DNA from: an uncultured Paraburkholderia sp.
Lineage (GTDB): Bacteria > Pseudomonadota > Gammaproteobacteria > Burkholderiales > Burkholderiaceae
Length of the DNA: 11,099 nt
Direction: 5' to 3'
NCBI GenBank assembly: GCA_937917025.1
Contig: CALFSF010000366.1
Location: forward strand, 1 to 11,099
Below, one piece after another: positions 6,804 through 11,099 of the stretch (within the stretch, counting starts at the first letter, position 1; the number at the start of each line of letters is the position of its first letter). Below the pieces are notes generated by a model, which had not been told where the DNA came from, did no database searches, and saw only the letters and a program-made list of their open reading frames with translations. A program made the position numbers and the translations under genes.

Positions 6804-6896
6804 CTGGTTCGCCCTGGTTCGTGAGCCTGTGTTCGTGAAGGGTCAATACAGCCCGTTCCCATGACGCACTGCTCGCCATGCATACCAGGGTAGCCC

Positions 6897-6914
6897 AAAA
6901 AAAGTCGAAAAAAA
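6897..6914. promoter_or_regulatory. Two helically phased A7 tracts
   Basis: AAAAAAA at 6897-6903 and again at 6908-6914 are separated by GTCG, giving a repeat distance of 11 bp, about one helical turn. Phased A-tracts bend DNA and resemble UP elements or binding sites for nucleoid proteins such as H-NS-like MvaT/Bv3F or IHF. They stand out in otherwise GC-rich DNA and lie between two divergent genes. Confidence 0.45.
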
Positions 6915-6964
6915 TCCTCAATAAATCGGCAGGAAACCCCGGATTCGCCGCAATCGCCCGGCCC

Positions 6965-6998
6965 GCTGGTGCCGGCGGCACAGCAATTGCTAACCAGC
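6965..6998. promoter_or_regulatory. Nested dyads upstream of the SRPBCC gene
   Basis: GCT-G-GTGCC (6965-6973) pairs with GGCACAGC (6977-6984) apart from one bulged G. AGCAATTGCT (6982-6991) is a perfect 10-bp palindrome. GCTGGT (6965-6970) is also the exact reverse complement of ACCAGC (6993-6998). The overlapping alternatives suggest an operator or a switchable RNA fold, but no family-specific motif is recognised. Confidence 0.3.
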
Positions 6999-7116
6999 TG
7001 TCAGGCGGCCGCGACAACTGACCCTATTGGTTGGAACAAGCCGGAAAGAGCAAATGTTCGCGATCACCGGCATCACAGGGATAATCGGAAACGGCAACGT
7101 GATGGCAGGAGAAATC

Positions 7117-7602
7117 GTGCACACAGCGCAATACCGCTTTTCGACGACATGGCGAATCGAAGCGCCGTTGCCTGCGGTCTGGGCGGCCGTTCGCGATGCA
7201 TCGGACTGGCCGCGGTGGTGGAAGAACGTCGAACGCGTGGTCGAGATCGCGTCGGGAACGGGCGAGGGCATCGGTGCCGTTCATCGCTATACGTGGAAAG
7301 GCGTGTTGCCGTACCGGATCGTCTTCGACATGCACGTGACGCGCATCGATCCACTGGTCGCGCTCGAAGGCGAGGCGACTGGCGACGTGCTCGGCACCGG
7401 CCGGTGGCAATTTTCAAACGACGGCGGCGCAACCATCGTGCGTTACGACTGGCAGATCCATACGAGCCGGCCGTGGATGAATCTGCTTGCGCCCATCGCG
7501 CGTCCGTTTTTTCGCTGGAATCACGATGCGGTAATGCGCGAGGGCGGCGAATCGCTCGCACGTCTTTTGAACGCGCGGCTACTCGGTATCGAGGAGACGT
7601 GA
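7117..7602 (+). CDS. SRPBCC (START/Bet v1-like) family protein
   Basis: Small cytoplasmic protein of about 161 residues with a helix-grip fold expected to enclose a hydrophobic ligand. It begins with the typical strand YRFSTTWRIEAP followed by the helical AVWAAVRDASDWPRWWKNV, a hallmark of polyketide-cyclase/dehydrase-like SRPBCC proteins. Later strands (HRYTWKGVLPYRI, GTGRWQFS, TIVRYDWQI) and a long C-terminal helix (MNLLAPIARPFFRWNHDAVM) complete the fold. Start choice: GTG at 7117 has AGGAG (7107-7111) at ideal distance and gives a family-like N-terminus. ATG at 7102 and ATG at 7054 (GGAAAGAG only 3 nt away) are in frame and possible. No catalytic residues can be assigned; the ligand and any reaction are unknown. 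The gene appears to stand alone. Confidence 0.75.
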   Translation: MHTAQYRFSTTWRIEAPLPAVWAAVRDASDWPRWWKNVERVVEIASGTGEGIGAVHRYTWKGVLPYRIVFDMHVTRIDPLVALEGEATGDVLGTGRWQFSNDGGATIVRYDWQIHTSRPWMNLLAPIARPFFRWNHDAVMREGGESLARLLNARLLGIEET

Positions 7603-7630
7603 AAAAAGCGCTGACATGTCACGCATTTTC
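7603..7630 (+). terminator. Probable terminator at the end of the SRPBCC gene
   Basis: Immediately after the stop codon, an A6 run is followed by GCG-C-TGACATGTCA-CGC and ATTTTC. TGACATGTCA (7612-7621) is a perfect palindrome flanked by GCG/CGC with one bulged C, and the outer A-run can pair with TTTT. The U-tract is short on the plus strand. On the minus strand the same stem is followed by T6. It may therefore work in both directions, or may instead be a protein-binding palindrome. Confidence 0.45.
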
Positions 7631-7633
7631 ATA

Positions 7634-7659
7634 CCGGACCCGCAAACTGTCTGGGTCGG
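7634..7659 (+). promoter_or_regulatory. Stem-loop in the SRPBCC-csp intergenic region
   Basis: CCG-G-ACCC (7634-7641) pairs with GGGTCGG (7653-7659) with one bulged G and an 11-nt loop. No T-run follows. It may belong to the 3' end of the SRPBCC transcript. Confidence 0.3.
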
Positions 7660-7779
7660 CTGGTAGCCTGTAACCCTTTGTGGTGGCCGCTGCGGGCCTG
7701 ACCAACGAAACGTTACTGAATAAACCTTGCTTCCAGAGCTCACACAGCGTACTGTGGGGGTCGAAGTTCAAGAAGGTCG

Positions 7780-7795
7780 ATTGCTGATCATCAAT
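7780..7795. promoter_or_regulatory. 16-bp near-perfect palindrome upstream of csp
   Basis: ATTGCTGATCATCAAT is palindromic at 14 of 16 positions (ATTG-x-TGATCA-x-CAAT). The symmetry and length fit a dimeric regulator operator. It lies about 100 bp before the csp start codon. No factor is identified. Confidence 0.4.
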
Positions 7796-7848
7796 GTGTC
7801 GCCTCTTTAGCGGTATTCGTTGTCCTCTCACTCCTTGACTCTTCTCAG

Positions 7849-7884
7849 TCGCTCCTCAATGGGGCGGGTTATTTTTTATTTTTT
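7849..7884 (+). terminator. Terminator/attenuator-like hairpin plus U-run directly before the csp ribosome binding site
   Basis: TCGCTCC (7849-7855) pairs with GGGGCGG (7861-7867), seven pairs including two G-U, around the loop TCAAT. A T-rich run (7869-7884, 14 T in 16 nt) follows. Four bases later comes the csp Shine-Dalgarno AAGGTG (7889-7894). An upstream 4-bp hairpin, GACT (7837-7840) with AGTC (7847-7850), would use two bases of the terminator stem and is a weak antiterminator candidate. The position inside the leader suggests attenuation of csp. The element could instead end transcription arriving from upstream, with a csp promoter hidden in the T-rich DNA. Confidence 0.55.
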
Positions 7885-7898
7885 ACGCAAGGTGGGTT

Positions 7899-8102
7899 AT
7901 GGAAACCGGTACCGTCAAGTGGTTCAACGACAGCAAAGGCTTTGGCTTCATTACGCCGGACGCAGGTGGTGAAGATCTTTTCGCACACTTCTCCGAAGTG
8001 AAGGGCGATGGCTTCAAGACCCTGGCTGAAAACCAGAAGGTCAGCTACGAAACGAAGCGCGGCCCGAAGGGCATGCAAGCAGCGAACATCACGCCGCTCT
8101 AA
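7899..8102 (+). CDS. cspA: Cold-shock domain protein, CspA family
   Basis: Small cytoplasmic RNA/ssDNA chaperone of 67 residues, the usual size for a single cold-shock domain. RNP1 KGFGFI (13-18) and RNP2 LFAHF (27-31) are intact, together with the usual N-terminus METGTVKWFND and the C-terminal KRGPKGMQAANI. Proteins of this family melt mRNA secondary structure, and some act as transcription antiterminators in E. coli (CspA, CspC, CspE). ATG at 7899 is preceded by AAGGTGGG (7889-7896). The leader carries a terminator-like element just before this site, and the 3' region carries a hairpin and then a strong intrinsic terminator. Genomes of this group usually have several paralogues, so the exact letter of the symbol is uncertain. 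Confidence 0.95.
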   Translation: METGTVKWFNDSKGFGFITPDAGGEDLFAHFSEVKGDGFKTLAENQKVSYETKRGPKGMQAANITPL

Positions 8103-8130
8103 ATCGCTTCAAGTCGCATTGAATCGCTGT

Positions 8131-8153
8131 TTCGGGCCTCGTCGAGGCCTGAA
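8131..8153 (+). promoter_or_regulatory. Hairpin in the csp 3' untranslated region
   Basis: TTC-G-GGCCTC (8131-8140) pairs with GAGGCC-T-GAA (8144-8153), ten pairs including one G-U, around a GTC loop. It begins 28 nt after the csp stop. No T-run follows. It may protect the csp mRNA end or belong to a 3'-derived small RNA. Confidence 0.45.
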
Positions 8154-8229
8154 CGACCCCGCTACAGTGGGCCCGTCAAGGGTGCACGGTTGACAGGGGT
8201 ATAACGGCAACTCCCAAGGTCGCCGTTTG

Positions 8230-8257
8230 CTGCCGCCCCTTACCGGGCGGCAGTTTT
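8230..8257 (+). terminator. Strong Rho-independent terminator downstream of csp
   Basis: CTGCCGCCC (8230-8238) pairs perfectly with GGGCGGCAG (8245-8253) around CTTACC, followed by TTTTC. Just upstream, AACGGC (8203-8208) pairs with GCCGTT (8222-8227). The terminator lies 127 nt after the csp stop, so it ends either a long csp 3' UTR or a separate small transcript. Confidence 0.85.
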
Positions 8258-8357
8258 CATTTGTGCGGCCGTTTCGTGCGTTTCCGTTCGTTCCGTTTGG
8301 TTGATAGACTGATGTCCCGAGGCACACAACAAGACCCGGACACAGGAGACTTCGACA

Positions 8358-8585
8358 ATGAAAATCGCTTTCAAGGATTTCGAGCGGCAGGTGATGCAGC
8401 GTCACCTCATCAAGGGACACGTGTACGAAAACGCGGCGGCGCTCGTTGAACGCGCGAACGCATGGATTGCCGAAGAAAGCATCGACGTCGTGAACGTAGA
8501 AAGCCTGTCGACGTTCGGCACCGGCGATGACACGAGCGTCAGCCACTGGTATTCGGGCATCCGGATCTGGTATCGCACACCCTGA
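8358..8585 (+). CDS. Hypothetical small protein (75 residues)
   Basis: I do not recognise a named family with confidence. The protein is soluble and acidic to neutral, with no signal peptide or membrane helix. The first half (residues 1-39) is predicted helical (FKDFERQVMQRHL, NAAALVERANAWIAEE). The second half looks like two beta strands, IDVVNVESLST and GIRIWYR, joined by a flexible Gly/Asp/Ser loop (FGTGDDTSVSHWYS). This helix-then-two-strands layout, ending in an aromatic xxWYR strand, resembles small proteins such as the Cse60 type, but only loosely. ATG at 8358 has an excellent site AGGAG (8344-8348), and codon use matches the neighbours, so it is very probably expressed. It lies between the csp terminator and the convergent MCP gene. 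Confidence 0.75.
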   Translation: MKIAFKDFERQVMQRHLIKGHVYENAAALVERANAWIAEESIDVVNVESLSTFGTGDDTSVSHWYSGIRIWYRTP

Positions 8586-8661
8586 AGTGTTTTTCACGCC
8601 AGACTGAAACGAAGGCGCCGAGGCGAATCATACGTTCGACGGGCACCCGGCTACGGCGCGC

Positions 8662-9816
8662 TTAAGCCGACAGCTTCGCCGTGCCTGTCGCGCGAACCTT
8701 GAATTCCGATAGCGTGCCTCGCACGCGCGTCACCTGTTCTTCGAGCGACTGGGCGGCGGCCGCCGCCTGTTCGACGAGCGCGGCATTTTGCTGTGTGACC
8801 TGATCCATCTGCGTGACGGCCGCTGCGACCTGTTCGATCCCGCGGCTCTGTTCTTCCGATGCGCTCGCGATTTCCGCCACGATTGCCGAGACCTGCCCGA
8901 TCGCGGTCTTGACCTGCTCCACCGTCGAACCGACATGCGTGGCCTGCGAGGATCCCTCGCGCACCATTGCAACCGATGAGCCGATAAGTGCCCTGATTTC
9001 CTTTGCCGCCGTCGAGGAGCGTTGCGCCAGATTGCGCACCTCGCTTGCGACGACCGCAAAACCGCGGCCGTGATCGCCGGCTCTCGCGGCCTCCACCGCG
9101 GCGTTGAGCGCGAGAATGTTCGTCTGGAACGCAATGCCTTCGATCAGGCCGGTGATCTCGGAGATTTTGGCCGACCCCTGGTTGATCTGTTCGATGGTGT
9201 GCATCATCGCCTGCACTGCATCGTGACCGTTGTCCGCCATACCGGACGCGCGGCTCGCGAGGCTGTTTGCCTGACGCGCATTGTCGGTGTTGTGCCTGAC
9301 CGTCTCGGTGAGTTCGACCATGCTCGCGGCGGTCTCTTCGAGCGATGCGGCCTGTTCCTCGGTGCGGGCAGAAAGATCCATGTTGCCCGCCGCGATCTGC
9401 TGTGTGGCCGTGCTGACCGAATCGGTTGCCGCCTGGACAGTAAGCACCGTTTCCTCGACGCGGTTCATGAACCGGTCGAACCATACCGCGCCGCGCCCGA
9501 ACTCATCCATCCGGCGCGCGGCGGATCGCCTCGACAGATCCAGTGTCTGGGACAGGTACTGGAACGAACGCGATTGCCTGCCCAGACCATCGACCACAAT
9601 GGCGTGCAGATGCACGAAGCCAAACGCGAGTATTGCAACCGTCACGCATGTGGCGACAGGCAGCAACCAGAGCAGGGCGTTTGCGGGCAAGCCGGAGAAC
9701 GAACGCGAATCGCGCAGCGCGGCCGTCGCCGCGACGCCGATGCCGAGCGTGAGTAGCGCGGGCACACCGAGGGCCATCGCCAGGCGAAACTTGATGGTTG
9801 GAACAAACGTGTGCAT
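8662..9816 (-). CDS. Methyl-accepting chemotaxis protein with minimal periplasmic region
   Basis: Inner-membrane chemoreceptor, 384 residues, that signals to CheA/CheW. Two hydrophobic segments (about 11-34 and 47-72) are separated by only some 12 residues, so there is no periplasmic ligand domain. A degenerate HAMP-like stretch (about 73-125, containing TLDLSRR and RMDEFGRG) precedes the long cytoplasmic coiled coil. The signalling tip is intact: GIAFQTNILALNAAVEAARA (227-246) followed by GRGFAVVASEVRNLAQRS. Alternating helices with Glu/Gln pairs for methylation flank it (EEQAASLEET, EEQSRGIEQV). There is no C-terminal NWETF-type CheR tether. The frame is open upstream to 9951, but ATG at 9816 has GGAG (9821-9824) and gives a normal N-terminus; the extra 45 residues would be polar and unlike an MCP. 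A strong hairpin sits just upstream. Confidence 0.88.
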   Translation of the reverse strand: MHTFVPTIKFRLAMALGVPALLTLGIGVAATAALRDSRSFSGLPANALLWLLPVATCVTVAILAFGFVHLHAIVVDGLGRQSRSFQYLSQTLDLSRRSAARRMDEFGRGAVWFDRFMNRVEETVLTVQAATDSVSTATQQIAAGNMDLSARTEEQAASLEETAASMVELTETVRHNTDNARQANSLASRASGMADNGHDAVQAMMHTIEQINQGSAKISEITGLIEGIAFQTNILALNAAVEAARAGDHGRGFAVVASEVRNLAQRSSTAAKEIRALIGSSVAMVREGSSQATHVGSTVEQVKTAIGQVSAIVAEIASASEEQSRGIEQVAAAVTQMDQVTQQNAALVEQAAAAAQSLEEQVTRVRGTLSEFKVRATGTAKLSA

Positions 9817-9829
9817 CTGGTCTCCAATG

Positions 9830-9851
9830 GGCCGCCCTTCCAGGGGCGGCC
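9830..9851 (-). promoter_or_regulatory. GC-rich hairpin directly upstream of the MCP ribosome binding site
   Basis: GGCCGCCC (9830-9837) pairs perfectly with GGGCGGCC (9844-9851), eight GC pairs around a six-base loop. It ends 5 nt before the GGAG of the MCP ribosome binding site and 13 nt before the start codon. On the minus strand no T-run follows. It may modulate MCP translation or end leftward transcription from the esterase gene with Rho. Confidence 0.5.
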
Positions 9852-9968
9852 GTCTTGCTGATTGCTGTCGAAACCCGCATGGCTGGTCTTGACGATGAGG
9901 CTGTACATCGGTGTCATGCCCGTCGAAGCGCGAACGTTTTCGAGCGTGCATGACGATTCAAGGAGCGA

Positions 9969-11078
9969 TCAGAATGCGAAGCCGAGGCTGCCGTTACTTC
10001 TGAAGCTGTTCAGGAACTGAAAGCGGGCCGTGGAGACTTCGGGCTGCGCCTGAAGCGGCGTCGCGAGTCCCATGACCTGGCCGCCAGCGCCCGTGTACGC
10101 GGGCCAGTCTGGCAGACCGTTGCCGTTCGGATTGCCGGTCTTCGCGAAGTTCGTCCAGTACGACGACATTGCATCCGCGACCGCGGTGTCGGTCGCATCA
10201 GGCGCACCGTGGCCGTTCGCCACGAGATTCTGGAAGACGTACGGCACTTCCGACACGTGGATGGGCAGCGGATTGTAGGCGGACGTCTGGCTGAAGTAGT
10301 ACGAATAGACCGGCGACTTGCCGGTTTTCAGCTGCAGATTGGCCATCTCCCAGGTCTGGGACGCGATGATCAGATCGCCTGCAAGCGTGACCTCCGACTG
10401 CTGCGCCGCGGCATCGGTGGTCGCCGGATAGAACTGCAGGAACGTATTGATGTTCGCGGCGCCAAACGCGGAAGTGGCCGCCGCGACGAAGTGATCTTTC
10501 GTATCGGCGGGAATGCCTGCCGTTGCGGCGAAAATCGTCCCTTCGTCTGCATTTTTTCCTTCGAGCAACGGCACATCGTTTTGCTCGCCTGCGGCAAATC
10601 GCGAGTAAGGATCAGTCGTGAGCACATAACCGTCGACGCTCGGGTTATAGGCCGGTTCCGTCGGGTCGGTCATCAACTGCGAAGCCGGCAATGCGCGAAG
10701 ATCGGCAAGCGTTTGGGCACCCATCGTCACGCCCAGTTGCGCACCGATCTGCGACACAGCCGCATGCGATCGCATCACGCCCTGGGGTGTTTCCCAGAAG
10801 GCTCCGCTTTCGGCGATTGCCTTGTTGAAGATGCCTGCGGCCAGCGGCGACGCCAGAAGCATCCCGACCGCATGCGCACCGGCCGATTCGCCGAACACGG
10901 TAATGTTGTTCGGGTCGCCACCGAACGCCGCGATGTTGGTCTTCACCCAATGCAGCGCGGCGATCTGGTCGAGCAGGCCATACATCCCCGACGACTTGCC
11001 ACCGGACTCGGCTGCGAGATCCTGTAGGGCAAGAGAACCGAATACGCCGAGCCAGTAGTAGATCCATACGACGGCCAC
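9969..11078 (-). CDS. Type B carboxylesterase (PnbA/cholinesterase-like), 5' end missing or broken
   Basis: Alpha/beta-hydrolase of the carboxylesterase B family that cleaves carboxylic esters. The visible 369 residues hold a complete catalytic triad: Ser65 in FGESAGA (63-69), Glu179 in GKNADEG (174-180) and His274 in IHVSEVPYVF (273-282). The block ESGGKSSGMYGLLDQIAAL and FGGDPNNITVFGESAGA are diagnostic. Full-length members have about 500-550 residues. The N-terminal 130-170 residues, including the secretion signal and the oxyanion-hole HGG(G) motif, are absent. GTG at 11078 is only the first start codon after an in-frame TAG (11085-11087), not a credible true start. At residues 5-10 the strand normally close to VxINYRLG reads VWIYYWLG. 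The gene is either a pseudogene or affected by sequence error at a contig edge. The C-terminus ends normally at TGA 9969-9971. Confidence 0.82.
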   Translation of the reverse strand: MAVVWIYYWLGVFGSLALQDLAAESGGKSSGMYGLLDQIAALHWVKTNIAAFGGDPNNITVFGESAGAHAVGMLLASPLAAGIFNKAIAESGAFWETPQGVMRSHAAVSQIGAQLGVTMGAQTLADLRALPASQLMTDPTEPAYNPSVDGYVLTTDPYSRFAAGEQNDVPLLEGKNADEGTIFAATAGIPADTKDHFVAAATSAFGAANINTFLQFYPATTDAAAQQSEVTLAGDLIIASQTWEMANLQLKTGKSPVYSYYFSQTSAYNPLPIHVSEVPYVFQNLVANGHGAPDATDTAVADAMSSYWTNFAKTGNPNGNGLPDWPAYTGAGGQVMGLATPLQAQPEVSTARFQFLNSFRSNGSLGFAF

Positions 11079-11099
11079 GACTTTCTACCCGAGATTTCC

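Larger units (their letters stand above)
6804..7116. other. Divergent intergenic region between glycosyltransferase and SRPBCC genes
   Basis: This region must hold the promoters of two divergent genes. Visible content: a CTGGTTCG repeat at 6804-6811 and 6814-6821, read as CGAACCAG on the transcribed minus strand right before the glycosyltransferase start; two A7 tracts at 6897-6914; and overlapping dyads at 6965-6998. I cannot pick a convincing -35/-10 pair on either strand. In-frame alternative starts of the SRPBCC gene at 7054 and 7102 would shorten this region. Confidence 0.5.
7660..7898 (+). other. Long structured leader region of the cold-shock gene
   Basis: No convincing gene is present. 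Visible elements are a CACAG-CGTA-CTGTG hairpin (7743-7756), a 16-bp near-palindrome (7780-7795), an unsupported 27-codon frame from TTG 7727 to TAG 7810 with no ribosome binding site, and the terminator-like element at 7849-7884. Enterobacterial cspA genes also have a long, structured, regulatory 5' untranslated region. I cannot place the promoter with confidence. Confidence 0.45.

Noticed and set aside
7727..7810. 27-codon frame starting TTG in the csp leader (or GTG at 7754)
   Set aside because: The peptide looks moderately protein-like, but neither start has a Shine-Dalgarno sequence. It could be a leader peptide or gene remnant, and evidence is insufficient.
8190..8205. TTGACA...TATAAC as a promoter
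   Set aside because: The spacing is only 4 bp, whereas sigma-70 promoters need about 15-19. Each hexamer lacks a proper partner at the right distance.
8577..8594. Terminator for the 75-residue gene (ACAC/GTGT hairpin plus TTTTC)
   Set aside because: The stem has only four AT/GC pairs and overlaps the stop codon, which is too weak to support.
9868..9900. Possible sigma-28 (flagellar) promoter for the MCP on the minus strand
   Set aside because: TCAAGACC and TTCGACAG only loosely match TAAAGTTT-N11-GCCGATAA. The score is too weak to claim.
9817..9951. 45-residue N-terminal extension of the MCP
   Set aside because: The extension is polar, has no ribosome binding site and would precede TM1. 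It also spans the strong hairpin at 9830-9851.

Overview
The window looks like chromosomal DNA of a Burkholderiaceae bacterium, most likely Paraburkholderia, Caballeronia or Burkholderia. The evidence is the GC-rich coding sequence, a KgtP very close to the enterobacterial one, a beta-proteobacterial type CspA, and the family content (TauD/TfdA dioxygenase, NitT/TauT-type ABC transporter, SRPBCC protein, MCP without a ligand domain, type B carboxylesterase). I see no insertion sequences, phage genes, tRNA, rRNA or CRISPR array.

Layout. 1-300: an A/C-rich, G/T-poor leader with a candidate promoter, followed by kgtP (301-1596, 2-oxoglutarate permease) and a textbook intrinsic terminator (1623-1658). 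1826-5799: a four-gene same-strand cluster. It encodes a 2-oxoglutarate-dependent TauD/TfdA dioxygenase, a periplasmic substrate-binding protein, an ATPase and a permease. The last two genes overlap by ATGA. The SBP and ATPase genes are separated by 189 bp containing a composite hairpin and a 15-codon mini-ORF whose stop overlaps the ATPase start. 5856-6803 (minus): a lone family 2 glycosyltransferase. 6804-7116: a divergent intergenic region with two phased A7 tracts and nested dyads. 7117-7602: a small SRPBCC protein. 7603-7898: a structured leader that ends in an intrinsic-terminator-like hairpin plus U-run just before the ribosome binding site of the cold-shock gene (7899-8102). 8103-8357: cold-shock gene 3' region with a strong terminator. 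8358-8585: a 75-residue unrecognised protein. 8662-9816 (minus): a methyl-accepting chemotaxis protein with almost no periplasmic part. 9969-11078 (minus): a type B carboxylesterase whose 5' end is cut off or broken.

How the genes work together. The 1826-5799 cluster reads as one scavenging module. The SBP captures an organic anion in the periplasm, the ATPase/permease pair imports it, and the dioxygenase oxidises it using Fe(II), O2 and 2-oxoglutarate. By family precedent the substrate is a sulfonate, a sulfate ester or a similar compound, but the sequence does not identify it. KgtP next door imports the dioxygenase co-substrate, a suggestive neighbourhood although a terminator separates the two units. 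The remaining genes look like unlinked housekeeping or accessory functions.

The most interesting non-coding signals are the attenuator-like element before the cold-shock gene, the SBP/ATPase junction, and a nonsense codon plus atypical residues at the carboxylesterase end of the window. I do not see convincing evidence for an entirely new multi-gene system. All calls come from reading the sequence; no database search or folding software was used.
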